A stretch of DNA of 64,000 nt from Bacillota bacterium (lineage in GTDB: Bacteria > Bacillota > Bacilli > Bacillales_A > Planococcaceae): contig JAEXYZ010000067.1 of the NCBI GenBank assembly GCA_023405135.1, positions 1 to 64,000 on the forward strand, in the 5' to 3' direction. The position numbers were made by a program, and so were the translations under genes. The notes beneath the pieces are model-generated. The model was given only the letters and a program-made list of their open reading frames with translations, was not told where the DNA came from and ran no database searches. This document shows, piece by piece, positions 34,101 through 44,775 of this stretch; within the stretch, counting starts at the first letter, position 1, and every line of letters starts with the position of its first letter.

Positions 34101-34879
34101 CGACGATATAAGTCGTTTAAGTCAGAAGTTGCAAAACGCCCACCATCTAATTGCACCATTGGACGAAGCTCTGGTGGAATTACAGGTAGTACATCTAAAA
34201 TCATCCATTCTGGTTTGTTGCCAGAGTTACGGAATGATTCGATTACTTCAAGGCGTTTAATCGCACGTGTACGACGTTGGCCTTGAGCAGTTTTTAATTC
34301 TTCTTTTAATAAAGCAGTTTCATCTTCAAGATCGATTTGTTCAAGAAGTTTTTTAATTGCTTCTGCTCCCATAGCAGCTTCAAAATCATTACCGAATTTT
34401 TCACGGTATGCACGATATTCTTTCTCAGAAAGAAGTTGTTTCTTTTCTAATGATGTAGCACCTGCATCGATAACTACATAAGAAGCGAAGTAAATTACCT
34501 CTTCTAAAGCACGCGGAGACATATCAAGAATAAGTCCCATACGGCTTGGAATACCTTTGAAGTACCAAATGTGTGATACAGGAGCTGCTAATTCAATGTG
34601 ACCCATACGTTCACGGCGAACTTTAGCGCGTGTTACTTCAACGCCACAACGATCACAAACTACACCTTTATAGCGTACACGTTTGTATTTACCACAGTGA
34701 CATTCCCAGTCTTTTGTAGGTCCAAAAATACGTTCACAAAACAGACCATCTTTTTCTGGTTTTAAAGTACGATAGTTGATTGTTTCTGGTTTTTTAACTT
34801 CCCCATATGACCAAGAACGAATCTTATCAGGTGAAGCTAAACCAATTTTCATATATTCAAATTCATTAACGTCTATCAA
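31193..34879 (-). CDS. rpoC: RNA polymerase beta' subunit
   Basis: Catalytic subunit of RNA polymerase, 1228 residues. N-terminal zinc site CHCGKY...CDRCGVEV, catalytic [12 protein letters not shown] with three Asp, second Cys cluster CGTDRG...[13 protein letters not shown], and trigger-loop segment [12 protein letters not shown]. About 30 residues longer than B. subtilis beta' (1199), mainly through an insertion near residues 590-625. TTG start at 34879 with GGAGGTAGGCTCC, as in B. subtilis. Follows rpoB after 132 bases. Confidence 0.98.
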   Translation of the reverse strand: MIDVNEFEYMKIGLASPDKIRSWSYGEVKKPETINYRTLKPEKDGLFCERIFGPTKDWECHCGKYKRVRYKGVVCDRCGVEVTRAKVRRERMGHIELAAPVSHIWYFKGIPSRMGLILDMSPRALEEVIYFASYVVIDAGATSLEKKQLLSEKEYRAYREKFGNDFEAAMGAEAIKKLLEQIDLEDETALLKEELKTAQGQRRTRAIKRLEVIESFRNSGNKPEWMILDVLPVIPPELRPMVQLDGGRFATSDLNDLYRRVINRNNRLKRLLDLGAPSIIVQNEKRMLQEAVDALIDNGRRGRPVTGPGNRPLKSLSHMLKGKQGRFRQNLLGKRVDYSGRSVIVVGPNLKMYQCGLPKEMAIELFKPFVMKELVERGLAHNIKSAKRKIERLHNEVWDVLEDVIREHPVLLNRAPTLHRLGIQAFEPTLVEGRAIRLHPLVCTAYNADFDGDQMAVHVPLSAEAQAEARLLMLAAQNILNPKDGKPVVTPSQDMVLGNYYLTLERKGARGEGSIFYGPDEVLIAYQTGKVHLHTRIAIKASSLNNQTFTEEQNNQFLLTTVGKVIFNEILPESFPYINEPTMVNLEKETPKQYFTTLIDPELEKEVENSEGYNELSEREQIEAKRKAVLKKHFDSVEPISPFRKKFLGSIIAEVFKRFHITETSKMLDRMKDLGFKYSTKAGITVAISDIVVLPEKNEILEEAQKKVDKVMVQFRRGLITEEERYDRVISSWSAAKDVIQSKLMDSLPDTNPIFMMSDSGARGNASNFTQLAGMRGLMANPAGRIIELPIKSSFREGLTVLEYFISTHGARKGLADTALKTADSGYLTRRLVDVAQDVIVREDDCGTDRGLTIGALMEGTEVIETLEERIVGRHTKKTIRHPETGAVILERDQLITQDIAREIENAGIDEVTIRSAFTCNTKHGVCKKCYGINLATGEEVEVGEAVGIIAAQSIGEPGTQLTMRTFHTGGVAGNDITQGLPRIQEIFEARNPKGQAVISEISGIVSEIEEIREGLKEITIQGEIETRKYQAPYNARLKVQLNDTIKPGQILTEGSIDPKQLLKVKDVATVQEYLLKEVQKVYRMQGVEIGDKHIEVMVRQMLRKVRVIEAGDTDVLPGSLLDIHQFSEANREAILSGKNPAICRPVILGITKASLETESFLSAASFQETTRVLTDAAIKGKRDELLGLKENVIIGKLVPAGTGMQRYRQIRIEEDAVEATEEFSSAE

Positions 34880-35011
34880 GGAGCCTACCTCCCTTTAGTA
34901 TAAGTCCTCTAACGACTTTCCGAAGCTCAACAATTAATTCAAAAGTTAAACGTTTTGCTTAAATATTTTAAAAGTAACGGGCAGGCAGATTTCCCCTGCC
35001 CGAATTCAAGA

Positions 35012-38000
35012 TTATTCAAAAGTTTCTACTGCATCTTCTTCTTTATCACTTGCAGGTAAGATGTTTAACGCATCTGTCGGTTGAAGTTCATCTTCATCAT
35101 CTAAATCACGAAGCTCAACTTCTTCGTCGTTAATCGTTAACATTTTCACATCTAACCCTAAAGATTGAAGTTCTTTAATTAATACTTTGAATGACTCTGG
35201 TACACCTGGTTCTGGTACACTTTCACCTTTAACAATCGCCTCATAAGTTTTCACACGACCAACAACATCATCGGATTTGATTGTTAAAATTTCTTGAAGT
35301 GTGTAAGCAGCACCATAAGCTTCAAGTGCCCAAACCTCCATCTCACCGAAACGTTGACCACCAAATTGTGCCTTACCGCCAAGTGGTTGTTGTGTAACAA
35401 GTGAGTATGGTCCAGTTGAACGAGCATGAAGTTTGTCGTCAACCATGTGAGCAAGTTTAATCATGTACATGATCCCTACAGATACACGGTTGTCGAACGG
35501 TTCACCAGAACGTCCATCATAAAGAATTGTTTTACCATCGCGGTTCATACCTGCTTCTTCCATTGTCTCCCAAACATCTTCTTCATTTGCTCCATCAAAT
35601 ACAGGTGTAGCCATATGAAGACCTAAGTAACGAGCAGCCATACCTAAATGAAGCTCTAATACTTGTCCGATGTTCATACGAGATGGTACCCCAAGTGGGT
35701 TTAACATGATATCAACAGGAGTTCCGTCTGGCATAAATGGCATATCTTCTTCTGGTAAGATACGAGAGATAACCCCTTTGTTACCGTGACGTCCGGCCAT
35801 TTTGTCCCCAACGCGAATCTTACGTTTTTGAACAATATAAACACGAACTAATTGGTTAACACCTGGTGGTAACTCATCGCCATCTTCACGGTTGAAGACT
35901 TTTACATCAAGAACGATACCGCCCGCACCATGAGGAACACGTAATGAAGTATCGCGAACTTCACGAGCTTTCTCACCAAAGATAGCATGTAATAAACGCT
36001 CTTCAGCAGTTAACTCCGTTACCCCTTTAGGTGTAACTTTACCTACTAGAATATCGCCATCGCGAACTTCAGCACCAATACGGATAATTCCACGGTCGTC
36101 TAAGTTACGAAGTGCATCTTCACCTACGTTTGGAATATCACGAGTGATTTCTTCAGGTCCAAGTTTTGTATCGCGAGATTCTGATTCATATTCTTCAATA
36201 TGAACAGAAGTATATACATCATCTTTTACAAGACGTTCATTCATAATTACGGCATCTTCATAGTTGAAACCTTCCCAAGTCATGAAGGCTACTAATACGT
36301 TACGACCTAATGCAAGTTCGCCTTTTTCCATAGAAGGACCATCAGCTAAAATATCTTTTGGTTTTACACGATCTCCAACTTTTACGATTGGGCGTTGGTT
36401 AATTGAAGTACCATGGTTCGAACGAGTGAATTTTTGAAGTTTATACTTCACTAATTCACCTTTTACTTCTTTACCATCGATTTCTTCAATTCGACGAACA
36501 TGAATTGAACGTGCTTCAACATGCTCAACGATACCGTGATATTTATTTACTACAGCAGCACCAGAATCACGAGCGTTTACGTGTTCCATTCCTGTACCAA
36601 CGAATGGCGCTTCAGGATTTAATAACGGAACAGCTTGACGTTGCATGTTCGCACCCATTAACGCACGGTTTGAATCGTCGTTTTCTAAGAATGGGATACA
36701 TGCAGTCGCAGCAGAAACGACTTGTTTAGGAGATACGTCCATGTAGTCAACACGTTCTCTTTTGAAGACTGTGTTATCACCACGGAAACGTCCTAATACT
36801 TCTTCATTCGCAAATGTACCATCAGGATTTAATGGTGAGTTTGCTTGTGCAACGATGTAGTTATCTTCTTCGTCAGCTGTTAAGTAGTCGATTTGATCCG
36901 TTACTTGACCAGTTTCAGGATCAACACGACGATAAGGTGTTTCAATGAAACCAAATTTATTTACTTTGGCAAACGAAGAAAGTGAGTTAATTAAACCGAT
37001 GTTTGGACCCTCTGGAGTCTCAATCGGACACATACGACCATAGTGAGAGTAGTGAACGTCACGTACTTCCATACCAGCACGCTCACGTGTTAAACCACCA
37101 GGTCCTAATGCAGAAAGACGACGTTTATGCGTTAATTCTGCTAATGGATTTGTTTGGTCCATGAATTGCGATAATTGAGAGCTACCAAAGAACTCTTTAA
37201 TTGATGCAATAACAGGACGAATATTAATTAATTGTTGAGGTACGATAGACGCTGTGTCATTAATTGACATACGTTCACGTACTACACGTTCCATACGAGA
37301 TAACCCAATACGGAATTGATTTTGTAACAATTCACCTACAGAACGTAAGCGACGGTTACCTAAGTGGTCAATATCATCTGTATTTCCTACGCCATGTAAT
37401 AGATTGAAGAAATAAGACATAGAAGCAATCACGTCAGCTGGTGTGATGTTCTTTACTTCTTCATCGATATAAGCGTTTGAAATAATATTAATTTCTTTTT
37501 GCGCTTCATCATTTGGTGCAAAAATTTTAATTGATTGAATCGTTACATCTTCTTCTAGTACGCCACCAACTTGTGATAACGTGCGGAATCCGATTCCTTT
37601 TTCCAAATAAGGAATAATACGATCCAAAGTACGGCGATCAAGAACAGTGCCTTTTTCAACTAAAATTTCTCCTGTTTCAGGATCTACAAGAGCTTCTGCA
37701 ATCGTTTGATTAAATAAACGATTTTTAATGTGAAGCTTTTTGTTCATTTTATAACGTCCTACGTTTGCTAAATCATAACGTTTAGCATCGAAGAAACGAG
37801 AATATAATAAGCTTTTAGCACTTTCTACAGTTGGTGGTTCACCAGGACGTAGACGCTCATAAATTTCCAATAGCGCTTTTTCTGTGCTATCAGTATTATC
37901 TTTTTCAAGCGTATTACGTAAATACTCGTTATCTCCAAGAATTTCGATAATTTCTTGGTCTGATCCGAATCCTAAAGCACGCAATAATACTGTAGCTGGT

Positions 38001-38569
38001 AGTTTACGTGTACGATCAATACGAACATAAACAACGTCTTTCGCATCTGTTTCGTACTCTAACCAAGCACCACGGTTTGGAATTACAGTTGCACCAAAGC
38101 CTTTTTTACCATTTTTATCAGTTTTATCATGGAAGTAAACACTTGGTGAACGTACTAATTGTGAAACGATAACGCGCTCGGCACCATTAATTACAAATGT
38201 GCCAGTTTCCGTCATTAATGGGAAATCACCCATGAAGACATCTTGCTCTTTTACTTCATCTGTTTCTTTGTTGTGGAGACGTACTTTTACACGTAAAGGT
38301 GCAGCATAAGTAACGTCACGTTCTTTACATTCATCAACATCATACTTTGGCTCACCTAAAGTATAATCGATGAATTCAAGTGAAAGATTGCCTGTAAAAT
38401 CTTCGATTGGAGAAATGTCGCGGAACATCTCACGCAACCCTTCTTCAAGGAACCACTCGTAAGATGCTGTTTGAATTTCAATTAAATTCGGAAGCTCCAG
38501 CACCTCTTTAATACGCGCAAAGCTTCTACGCTGGCGGTGTTGTCCGTACTGAACTAGTTGACCTGTCAA
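35012..38569 (-). CDS. rpoB: RNA polymerase beta subunit
   Basis: Second large catalytic subunit, 1185 residues. The rifampicin pocket reads [34 protein letters not shown], which looks like the sensitive form. C-terminal [30 protein letters not shown] contacts beta'. I use TTG at 38569 (LTGQLVQYG...), eight bases after GAGGGG, as B. subtilis does; the GTG at 38578 overlaps that site. Confidence 0.97.
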   Translation of the reverse strand: MTGQLVQYGQHRQRRSFARIKEVLELPNLIEIQTASYEWFLEEGLREMFRDISPIEDFTGNLSLEFIDYTLGEPKYDVDECKERDVTYAAPLRVKVRLHNKETDEVKEQDVFMGDFPLMTETGTFVINGAERVIVSQLVRSPSVYFHDKTDKNGKKGFGATVIPNRGAWLEYETDAKDVVYVRIDRTRKLPATVLLRALGFGSDQEIIEILGDNEYLRNTLEKDNTDSTEKALLEIYERLRPGEPPTVESAKSLLYSRFFDAKRYDLANVGRYKMNKKLHIKNRLFNQTIAEALVDPETGEILVEKGTVLDRRTLDRIIPYLEKGIGFRTLSQVGGVLEEDVTIQSIKIFAPNDEAQKEINIISNAYIDEEVKNITPADVIASMSYFFNLLHGVGNTDDIDHLGNRRLRSVGELLQNQFRIGLSRMERVVRERMSINDTASIVPQQLINIRPVIASIKEFFGSSQLSQFMDQTNPLAELTHKRRLSALGPGGLTRERAGMEVRDVHYSHYGRMCPIETPEGPNIGLINSLSSFAKVNKFGFIETPYRRVDPETGQVTDQIDYLTADEEDNYIVAQANSPLNPDGTFANEEVLGRFRGDNTVFKRERVDYMDVSPKQVVSAATACIPFLENDDSNRALMGANMQRQAVPLLNPEAPFVGTGMEHVNARDSGAAVVNKYHGIVEHVEARSIHVRRIEEIDGKEVKGELVKYKLQKFTRSNHGTSINQRPIVKVGDRVKPKDILADGPSMEKGELALGRNVLVAFMTWEGFNYEDAVIMNERLVKDDVYTSVHIEEYESESRDTKLGPEEITRDIPNVGEDALRNLDDRGIIRIGAEVRDGDILVGKVTPKGVTELTAEERLLHAIFGEKAREVRDTSLRVPHGAGGIVLDVKVFNREDGDELPPGVNQLVRVYIVQKRKIRVGDKMAGRHGNKGVISRILPEEDMPFMPDGTPVDIMLNPLGVPSRMNIGQVLELHLGMAARYLGLHMATPVFDGANEEDVWETMEEAGMNRDGKTILYDGRSGEPFDNRVSVGIMYMIKLAHMVDDKLHARSTGPYSLVTQQPLGGKAQFGGQRFGEMEVWALEAYGAAYTLQEILTIKSDDVVGRVKTYEAIVKGESVPEPGVPESFKVLIKELQSLGLDVKMLTINDEEVELRDLDDEDELQPTDALNILPASDKEEDAVETFE

Positions 38570-38578
38570 CTCATTCAC

Positions 38579-38850
38579 CCCTCATTAAAGCGATAATAGG
38601 TCTTTGCAAAATCATCTAAATGGTGTATGATTTCGAAAGATTAGAAAACTTGGCTTATTACTAAACGATAAGCCTTAGTTGCAGTTATGTAGAAAAGGAA
38701 GTTTCCACTTTCTTTTCTACCAAAAAGAAAACGAGTCTTTCCTTAGACGTCATTTTCGGTTAAACTAAACTTATTCATGGCAAGTATACCCAGCACAACA
38801 GCATTGCATACAAAAGGGCACACTCCCACAAAATAATAATTTTGCATTTT
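38579..38850 (-). other. Long rpoB leader with hairpins
   Basis: About 270 untranslated bases between a promoter and rpoB. Two clear hairpins: GGCTTAT/ATAAGCC (38652-38673) and GTAGAAAAG/CTTTTCTAC (38689-38720). Neither has a terminator T run right behind it. A leader with a role in controlling rpoBC is possible. No small gene is visible. Confidence 0.5.
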
Positions 38851-38877
38851 ATTATGTTATCATAGCCCATTTGTCAA
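38851..38877 (-). promoter_or_regulatory. Probable promoter before rpoB
   Basis: TTGACA (38872-38877), 15-base spacer, CATAAT (38851-38856) on the minus strand. A perfect -35, with a slightly short spacer. Confidence 0.5.
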
Positions 38878-38959
38878 GTCAATATTTTATAATTAATCAA
38901 ATTATGGACTTAACACCATATACCTTTCGTATCTTAACAGCTAAGGGGTAAAGTAAGGA

Positions 38960-39562
38960 TTATTTTTTCGCACGTATAATCCAATACCCTTTTTTCTTTT
39001 CAACAATATCGACTTCTGCAAATTTCTCTTCTAAATGATTTAATGTAGATGGCGCTCCCTGCTTCTTTTGAATAACAACCCACAACTCTCCACCAGTCAC
39101 TAACTGTTCAAACGCACCATCATAAAATTTAAAGATAGTTTCTTTTCCAGCTCGAATTGGTGGGTTTGTTAAAATTGCGGCTACTTGTAATTCATGATCA
39201 ACCGCAGCAAGACCATCGCTTTCAAATATTCGTACATTTTGAATTCCGTTTAATTGCGCATTTTTTCGCGACAACGCAACAGCTCGTTCATTAATATCCA
39301 TCATACATATGAGCCGATCAGGATGTTTCTTCGCAATCGAAAGTCCTATCGGGCCATACCCACAACCAACATCCAAAATCGCTCCTTCAACATCAGGCAA
39401 TTCAAATGTTTCAATTAGCACACGGGATCCAAAATCTACTTCGCTTTTACTAAATACACCTGTATCCGTTTCAAACAAAAACGTTGATCCAAGTAATGTA
39501 AATTTCCATTGGCGTGGTTTACTTTCAGTTTGAGGCTTCTTTGAATAATAATGTTCAGACAT
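38960..39562 (-). CDS. RsmC-like 16S rRNA (guanine-N2) methyltransferase
   Basis: 200 residues, class I SAM-dependent methyltransferase like B. subtilis YbxB. SAM-binding motif I LDVGCGYGPIGLSIAKK, motif II MDINERA, and the catalytic NPPI (TNPPIRAGK) typical of N2-guanine enzymes. The family is half the size of E. coli RsmC (C-terminal domain only). By analogy it modifies G1207-equivalent of 16S rRNA; the exact target is not shown. Standard place between rplL and rpoB. Confidence 0.88.
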   Translation of the reverse strand: MSEHYYSKKPQTESKPRQWKFTLLGSTFLFETDTGVFSKSEVDFGSRVLIETFELPDVEGAILDVGCGYGPIGLSIAKKHPDRLICMMDINERAVALSRKNAQLNGIQNVRIFESDGLAAVDHELQVAAILTNPPIRAGKETIFKFYDGAFEQLVTGGELWVVIQKKQGAPSTLNHLEEKFAEVDIVEKKKGYWIIRAKK

Positions 39563-39665
39563 CCTAAGTGCCCTCCTTTAGAAAAACACGACTTATCGCT
39601 TATGCGAAAATCGATGTCATATCTTTACGGATACCACTAGACTTAGATTATCCGCCAAAGAAATG

Positions 39666-39697
39666 AAGAAAGCCCGTCAAAATAGACGAGCTTTCTT
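39666..39697 (-). terminator. Terminator after rplL
   Basis: AAGAAAGCCCGTC (39666-39678) with GACGAGCTTTCTT (39685-39697), 30 bases behind rplL. A T-rich tail follows on the minus strand. Confidence 0.8.
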
Positions 39698-39726
39698 AAT
39701 TAGTTGAAAATAAGGTAAGTGAGAAA

Positions 39727-40089
39727 TTATTTAACTTCGATTGAAGCGCCAACTTCTTCAAGTTTAGCTTTAATTTCTTCAGCTTCTTCTTTAGATACGC
39801 CTTCTTTTAATGGTTTTGGAGCGTTATCTACTACTTCTTTAGCTTCTTTTAAGCCAAGACCAGTGATTTCACGTACCACTTTGATTACTTTAATTTTTTG
39901 GTCACCAGCAGATGCTAGTACTACGTCAAATTCAGTTTTTTCTTCAGCAGCAGCTGCACCAGCGCCACCTACTACTGCTACAGGAGCAGCAGCTGTTACA
40001 CCAAATTCTTCTTCGATTGCTTTTACTAAATCGTTTAATTCAAGAACTGTCATAGCTTTAATAGCTTCTAAGATTTGCTCTTTGTTCAT
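39727..40089 (-). CDS. rplL: 50S ribosomal protein L7/L12
   Basis: Stalk protein that recruits translation GTPases; present in several copies per ribosome. 120 residues: N-terminal dimer domain ([26 protein letters not shown]), Ala/Glu-rich hinge (about residues 35-50) and C-terminal domain [36 protein letters not shown]. 80 bases after rplJ. Confidence 0.98.
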   Translation of the reverse strand: MNKEQILEAIKAMTVLELNDLVKAIEEEFGVTAAAPVAVVGGAGAAAAEEKTEFDVVLASAGDQKIKVIKVVREITGLGLKEAKEVVDNAPKPLKEGVSKEEAEEIKAKLEEVGASIEVK

Positions 40090-40169
40090 TTTATTTTCCT
40101 CCTATATGGATATGATATTGTTATTTTTAGGCTACTTGCCAAATGTTAATTTTGAAGTTTAGGCTACTA

Positions 40170-40670
40170 TTAAGCACCTTGTTCTTCTTTTTGTTCTGCA
40201 ACAGCTTTTGTTGCAAGTGCGAAGTTGCGCATTGGAGCTTGAAGTACAGATAAAAGCATTGAAAGTATACCTTCGCGTGATGGAAGTTCTGCAAGTGCTT
40301 TAACGTCATCAGCTGAAGATACGTTACCTTCGATGATACCAGCTTTAATTTCAAGCGCTTCGTTCTTTTTAGCAAAGTCGTTAATGATTTTTGCTGGAGC
40401 TACTACGTCTTCGTTAGAGAACGCAACAGCATTTGGACCAGTTAAGAATTCGTTAATTCCTTCAACACCAGCGATTTCTGTAGCACGACGAGTTAAAGTG
40501 TTTTTGTAAACTTTAAACTCAACACCAGCTTCGCGAAGTTGTTTACGAAGTTCTGTAACTTGAGCAACAGTCAAACCGCGGTAATCAACAACCACTACTG
40601 AAGAAGCTGCTTGGAATTTTTCAGCGATTTCTTGTACTTGAACTTTTTTCGTTTCAATAGCATTGCTCAT
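40170..40670 (-). CDS. rplJ: 50S ribosomal protein L10
   Basis: L10, base of the stalk, 166 residues as in B. subtilis. [34 protein letters not shown]-terminal domain; C-terminal helix that holds L12 dimers. I use ATG at 40670, eight bases after AGGAGG; the GTG at 40679 overlaps that site. Preceded by an L10 leader, the place where L10-L12 represses its own synthesis. Confidence 0.97.
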   Translation of the reverse strand: MSNAIETKKVQVQEIAEKFQAASSVVVVDYRGLTVAQVTELRKQLREAGVEFKVYKNTLTRRATEIAGVEGINEFLTGPNAVAFSNEDVVAPAKIINDFAKKNEALEIKAGIIEGNVSSADDVKALAELPSREGILSMLLSVLQAPMRNFALATKAVAEQKEEQGA

Positions 40671-40682
40671 GATTGACACCTC

Positions 40683-40890
40683 CTATTAGAATGGGTCATT
40701 TATACCGACAAAAGAAAAGCCTCTAGCCAAATGTAGACTAGAGACTGAAGATTCATCATCTAAAAAGAATCCGATTTCGATGTCCTCGGTAGGATCATTA
40801 AGTGACAAGCACCCCTACTGTCTACGGTACAAATGGATATTCACAACGACATCCATCTTACCAAGGAAGAGGGTCGTTGTCAACAGTTTT
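40683..40890 (-). ncRNA. L10 leader with attenuator hairpin
   Basis: The 228-base gap between rplA and rplJ on the minus strand has the features of the L10 leader: a conserved CTTAATGATCCTACCGAGG element and a terminator hairpin GTCTCTAG/CTAGAGGC (40719-40745) with a run TTTTCTTTT (40710-40718). L10(L12) binding to the leader reduces rplJL expression in B. subtilis by favouring termination. Confidence 0.8.
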
Positions 40891-40898
40891 AAAATTTA

Positions 40899-41597
40899 TT
40901 ATTTAACAACTACGCTAGAAGCATCAATTTTCACTGATGGTCCCATTGTTGTTGTAACATTTACAGATTTCATGTAAGTACCTTTAGCTGCAGCTGGTTT
41001 AGCTTTTTGAACAACATCAAATACAGCTAAGAAGTTTTCTACTAATTTGTCTGCATCGAAAGAAACTTTACCGATAGGAGCGTGGATAATACCAGCTTTA
41101 TCAGCGCGGTATTCTACTTTACCAGCTTTGATTTCTTCGATTGCTTTTGTTACGTCAAAAGTTACAGTACCAGTTTTAGGGTTTGGCATTAAACCTTTAG
41201 GTCCTAATACACGACCAAGTTTACCAACTTCACCCATCATGTCTGGAGTTGCAACGATTACGTCGAACTCAAACCAACCTTGTTGGATTTTGTTGATGTA
41301 TTCTGCATCGCCTACATAGTCAGCGCCAGCAGCTTCAGCTTCTTTAAGTTTTTCACCTTTAGCGAAAACTAAAACGCGTTGAGATTTACCAGTTCCGTTT
41401 GGAAGCACTACTGCGCCACGGATTTGTTGGTCGTTTTTACGAGTATCAATACCTAGTTTGAATGCAACTTCAACTGTTGCGTCGAAGTTTACAGTGCTAG
41501 TTTGTTTTGCTAAAGCAATTGCTTCTTCAGCAGTATATAATTTAGAACGGTCAACTAATTTTGCTGCTTCTTGCAGTCTTTTACCTTTTTTTACCAT
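40899..41597 (-). CDS. rplA: 50S ribosomal protein L1
   Basis: L1 of the mobile stalk that guides tRNA release, 232 residues. [27 protein letters not shown] start, [15 protein letters not shown] and [15 protein letters not shown]. The frame is open 15 codons upstream, but ATG at 41597 with GGAGGAAACCGCA is the true start. Confidence 0.97.
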   Translation of the reverse strand: MVKKGKRLQEAAKLVDRSKLYTAEEAIALAKQTSTVNFDATVEVAFKLGIDTRKNDQQIRGAVVLPNGTGKSQRVLVFAKGEKLKEAEAAGADYVGDAEYINKIQQGWFEFDVIVATPDMMGEVGKLGRVLGPKGLMPNPKTGTVTFDVTKAIEEIKAGKVEYRADKAGIIHAPIGKVSFDADKLVENFLAVFDVVQKAKPAAAKGTYMKSVNVTTTMGPSVKIDASSVVVK

Positions 41598-41717
41598 TGC
41601 GGTTTCCTCCTTGATTGTGGTTGTAGCGGATATTCCTCCCACGAATAGAGGTTGCGAGAGTTCAATATGAACTTACCGCAACCTCCAAAAACAAAAACAT
41701 CATCAAGTAAATGGGAA

Positions 41718-42143
41718 TTAGTCTTCGATAACAATACCCATGCTTCGTGCTGTACCTTCAACCATCGCCATAGCTGCTTCAACTGATGCAGCGTTTAGGT
41801 CTGGCATTTTTTGTTCAGCGATTTCGCGAACTTTATCACGTTTAACCGTTGCAACTTTTTTACGGTTTGGTTCACCTGATCCAGATTGGATACCTGCTGC
41901 TACTTTAAGTAATACTGCTGCAGGTGGAGTTTTTGTAATGAAAGTGAAAGAACGGTCCTCGAAAACTGTGATTTCAACTGGGATAATTAAACCAGCTTGA
42001 TCAGCAGTACGAGCGTTGAACTCCTTACAGAATCCCATGATATTAACACCTGCTTGACCTAGTGCAGGACCAACCGGTGGAGCTGGGTTAGCTTTACCAG
42101 CAGGGATTTGAAGTTTTACAATTTTAATAACTTTTTTAGCCAC
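41718..42143 (-). CDS. rplK: 50S ribosomal protein L11
   Basis: L11 of the GTPase-associated centre, needed for stringent response signalling by RelA and a target site of thiopeptides. 141 residues; [29 protein letters not shown] and [15 protein letters not shown] start at 42143 after TAAGGAGGTGTGTCTC; a 17-codon upstream extension is rejected. Confidence 0.97.
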   Translation of the reverse strand: MAKKVIKIVKLQIPAGKANPAPPVGPALGQAGVNIMGFCKEFNARTADQAGLIIPVEITVFEDRSFTFITKTPPAAVLLKVAAGIQSGSGEPNRKKVATVKRDKVREIAEQKMPDLNAASVEAAMAMVEGTARSMGIVIED

Positions 42144-42281
42144 GAGACACACCTCCTTAAGTCCGTGATGTGGTAATTGGGTTGCCCCTCCCACTCAATA
42201 TCTGTCTGTCAGCTAATTGCCGATAACATTAAAAAATTAATTTATATGACAGGCTATCTATTTGACAGTCTGACCTTTGAA

Positions 42282-42310
42282 ATGATACCACTTTTAATTT
42301 ATATAAGCAA
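42282..42310 (-). promoter_or_regulatory. Probable promoter of rplK-rplA
   Basis: TTGCTT (42305-42310), 17-base spacer ending TGG, TATCAT (42282-42287) on the minus strand, about 140 bases before rplK. Confidence 0.5.
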
Positions 42311-42356
42311 GTATAAATATTACTTGTTTCTAAAATAGGTTATATCATAATTGCTA

Positions 42357-42893
42357 CTAGATTTTTTGAATTTGCTCGAAATCTAATTCCATTTTCGTTT
42401 CACGACCGAACATATCAATTGTAACTTTTACTTTTCCTTTGTCCGCATCGATTTCTTCCACTTTACCTTGGAAATGTGCAAATGGGCCATCAAGCACTTC
42501 AACAACTTCCCCAACAGTTATGTCTAACTCGCCAACTGCTTTCTTTGTAATACCCATCTGACGTAATAAGCGATCTACTTCTTCTGGTAATAGCGGAGTT
42601 GGTTTCGCACCACCACCTGATGAACCGATAAAGCCTGTTACTCCTGGAGTATTACGTACCACATACCATGATTCATCTGTTAAAATCATTTCAACTAACA
42701 CATAACCAGGGAACACTTTACGCATTACTGTACGTTTTTTCCCATCTTTTAAATCTGTTTCTTCATGTTCTGGAACTACAACTCGGAAAATATTATCTTG
42801 CATCCCCATCGTTTCAACACGTTTTTCAAGGTTTGCTTTTACGCGGTTTTCATAACCTGAGTAAGTATGAACTACATACCATCTTTTCTCCAT
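42357..42893 (-). CDS. nusG: Transcription antitermination/pausing factor NusG
   Basis: NusG binds RNA polymerase and, in Bacillus, promotes sequence-specific pausing. 178 residues: N-terminal NGN domain (RWYVVHTYSGYENRVKANLEKR, KVFPGYVLVEM) and C-terminal KOW domain (GEVVEVLDGPFAHFQGKVEEI). Separated from secE by a terminator, so it probably has its own promoter as well. Confidence 0.97.
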   Translation of the reverse strand: MEKRWYVVHTYSGYENRVKANLEKRVETMGMQDNIFRVVVPEHEETDLKDGKKRTVMRKVFPGYVLVEMILTDESWYVVRNTPGVTGFIGSSGGGAKPTPLLPEEVDRLLRQMGITKKAVGELDITVGEVVEVLDGPFAHFQGKVEEIDADKGKVKVTIDMFGRETKMELDFEQIQKI

Positions 42894-43002
42894 ATTGTTT
42901 TCGGACCTTTCGTCCGTCCCTCCTTCACTTGACGCATGTGTACTTACGAAACTTTTTTACTCTTACGTTTATCACAAATTTCAACATTTAACAAAACAAA
43001 TG

Positions 43003-43031
43003 AAAAAAACCCGTAAATTCCAAGACGGGCT
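43003..43031 (-). terminator. Terminator between secE and nusG
   Basis: AGCCCGT...ACGGGT stem on the minus strand (43009-43014 with 43025-43031) and a run of seven T directly behind. About 28 bases after secE. Confidence 0.75.
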
Positions 43032-43058
43032 ATTTTCAAAATATTAACATTGCATGAA

Positions 43059-43244
43059 TTATAAATCTAAATACCAACGGAATAATTTCGAAATGCCTAA
43101 ATCAACTAACACAAAAAATATCGCCATAAAAATAACTGTTGAGACTACGACAACTGTATATTTTGTAAGCTCTTTACTTTTTGGCCAGCTTGTCTTTCTC
43201 ATTTCCGACATTACGTCATGCAGAAATTGTTTAATCTTGCCCAT
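43059..43244 (-). CDS. secE: Preprotein translocase subunit SecE
   Basis: 61-residue single-span SecE that clamps SecY. Cytoplasmic amphipathic part with RKTSWPKSKELTKYTVVV, then one membrane segment (about residues 31-50). Standard rpmGB-secE-nusG order. Confidence 0.96.
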   Translation of the reverse strand: MGKIKQFLHDVMSEMRKTSWPKSKELTKYTVVVVSTVIFMAIFFVLVDLGISKLFRWYLDL

Positions 43245-43304
43245 TCTAGCTTAACCTCCGAAAAAATCATCTATTCTATGTTCCAATGTTATTGATGAAT
43301 AAAG

Positions 43305-43451
43305 TTATCGTGTTTGCTTATGCACGGTATGCTCGTTGCAATGTGAACAAAACTTTTTTAATTCAAGACGTGTTGTTGAACTCTCTTTTTCATTGAATGA
43401 ATAATTTCTCGATCCACATTTCTCACAGCATAAAACAATTTTCTTTGCCAT
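43305..43451 (-). CDS. rpmGB: 50S ribosomal protein L33, zinc-binding form
   Basis: 48-residue L33: MAKKIVLCCEKCGSRNYS start, CSHCNEHTVHKQTR end. Both CxxC pairs (CEKC and CSHC) are present, so it is the zinc-containing C+ form. ATG at 43451 follows AGGTGAATTTCAAT. The gene is too small for common length cut-offs but sits at the normal place before secE. Confidence 0.92.
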   Translation of the reverse strand: MAKKIVLCCEKCGSRNYSFNEKESSTTRLELKKFCSHCNEHTVHKQTR

Positions 43452-43533
43452 ATTGAAATTCACCTATTTCGGCATTTTATCTTTTAAAGACTAACACCTA
43501 ATATCTATGATGTCAACAAGCGGTCATAATAGC

Positions 43534-44190
43534 TTAACCAATTTCACCAATTTCAAGATGACGTTCTAGTTTACGTTTCACTCTTTGTAGGGCATTATCA
43601 ATTGATTTCACATGACGATTCAACTCTTCTGATATTTCGTTATAAGATTGCCCATCTAAATACAATGCAAGCACTTGCTGCTCGAGTTCACTTAATATTT
43701 CGCCAATTTTTTCTTCTAACCGTGAATATTCTTCACGGTTAATCATTAAATGTTCAGGATCTTCTGATTCAGAGCCCGTAATAACATCCATTAACGTGCG
43801 ATCCGATTCTTCATCATATATTGGTTTATCAAGAGAAACATAGGAATTAAGAGGAATATGTTTTTGACGCGTTGCCGTTTTAATAGCCGTAATAATTTGA
43901 CGTGTAATACAAAGCTCAGCAAACGCGCGAAATGAGGAAAGCTTGTCCCCCTTAAAATCTCTTATCGCTTTATATAAACCTATCATTCCCTCTTGGACAA
44001 TATCTTCCCGATCTGCTCCAATTAAAAAATAAGAGCGTGCCTTCGCTTTAACGAACAGTCGATATTTCGTAATTAAATAATCTAACGCTTCGGTATTACC
44101 TTGATGTACTTGCTCAACAAGCATTTCATCCGATAGATCTTCAAATCGTTGTAACACTTGTGTTTGACTACCTTTTAGCAACGGCCTCAC
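43534..44190 (-). CDS. sigH: RNA polymerase sigma factor SigH
   Basis: Sigma-H, the early stationary phase and sporulation/competence sigma factor. Region 2 (YRLFVKAKARSYFLIGADREDIVQEGMIGLYKAIRDF) and region 4 (LSELEQQVLALYLDGQSYNEISEELNRHVKSIDNALQRVKRKLE) are nearly the same as in B. subtilis. The long frame starting at 44250 cannot be right because a promoter lies in it; GTG at 44190 gives 218 residues, the B. subtilis length. TTG 44181 is an alternative start. Confidence 0.94.
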   Translation of the reverse strand: MRPLLKGSQTQVLQRFEDLSDEMLVEQVHQGNTEALDYLITKYRLFVKAKARSYFLIGADREDIVQEGMIGLYKAIRDFKGDKLSSFRAFAELCITRQIITAIKTATRQKHIPLNSYVSLDKPIYDEESDRTLMDVITGSESEDPEHLMINREEYSRLEEKIGEILSELEQQVLALYLDGQSYNEISEELNRHVKSIDNALQRVKRKLERHLEIGEIG

Positions 44191-44220
44191 CCCAGTAACG
44201 TTCGATATTCTAATACGAAC

Positions 44221-44250
44221 AGTATAACGGAAATGGAAAATATCGGTCAA
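44221..44250 (-). promoter_or_regulatory. SigA-type promoter of sigH
   Basis: TTGACC (44245-44250), 18-base spacer, TATACT (44221-44226) on the minus strand, between rae1 and sigH. Its presence rules out translation starts upstream of about 44215. Confidence 0.65.
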
Positions 44251-44254
44251 TCAG

Positions 44255-44767
44255 TTATTTCAAACCCCGTCTCCATTTCTCAAAAGCTAGTTCAACTTCT
44301 TTTGATAGAGCAATTCTAGATTTCGGCTTTTCTTCGTGTGTTGTTTTTACTTCTGCCGAGATATTTAATCGTATAATTTCCATCTCTATTTCTAATTCTC
44401 GGGCAGATTTTCGAAGTGCACCATTCCCAAAAACTACATTTTGCTCTGTCATATCGGAAGTAGCTACATATATTTGTATTTTTCTTCCCTTTAATTCGTT
44501 TGTTAACTTTTCAATCCGTTCATCGGCAGTTTCATTTTTGCGAGTATAAATAATTTCAACACCATTTTGAACATAAGTTTGTTGAACACCAGGGACTAAA
44601 TGGGCATCGAATACAACAATCACCCGCACGCCCTGTGCAGCTTTATATTCTGCCATCAGGTCAAGCAGGCGATTGCGTGCTTCCTCAAAATTTGTATCAC
44701 GAAGAGGACGCAATTCTTTCCACGCACCGATCATGTTGTAACCATCAACAAGTAAAATCGTTTGCAT
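44255..44767 (-). CDS. rae1: Ribosome-dependent endoribonuclease Rae1 (YacP), NYN domain
   Basis: 170 residues, NYN (PIN-like) nuclease. The catalytic start ILLVDGYNMIGAW carries the first Asp; further acidic residues are in VIVVFDAH and in YVATSDMTEQ. B. subtilis Rae1 cuts mRNA in the ribosomal A site. Two or three bases from rlmB, and the last gene before the sigH promoter. Confidence 0.9.
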   Translation of the reverse strand: MQTILLVDGYNMIGAWKELRPLRDTNFEEARNRLLDLMAEYKAAQGVRVIVVFDAHLVPGVQQTYVQNGVEIIYTRKNETADERIEKLTNELKGRKIQIYVATSDMTEQNVVFGNGALRKSARELEIEMEIIRLNISAEVKTTHEEKPKSRIALSKEVELAFEKWRRGLK

Positions 44768-44775
44768 AAAACATC

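Noticed and set aside
39719..40162. Plus-strand open frame of 147 codons
   Set aside because: It is the mirror of rplL, whose alanine/glutamate-rich codons leave the opposite strand open. No ribosome binding site, and low-complexity Ser/Ala translation.
44191..44250. N-terminal extension of SigH by 20 codons
   Set aside because: A good -35/-10 promoter lies within it, so the mRNA starts after this point; the shorter protein has the B. subtilis length.
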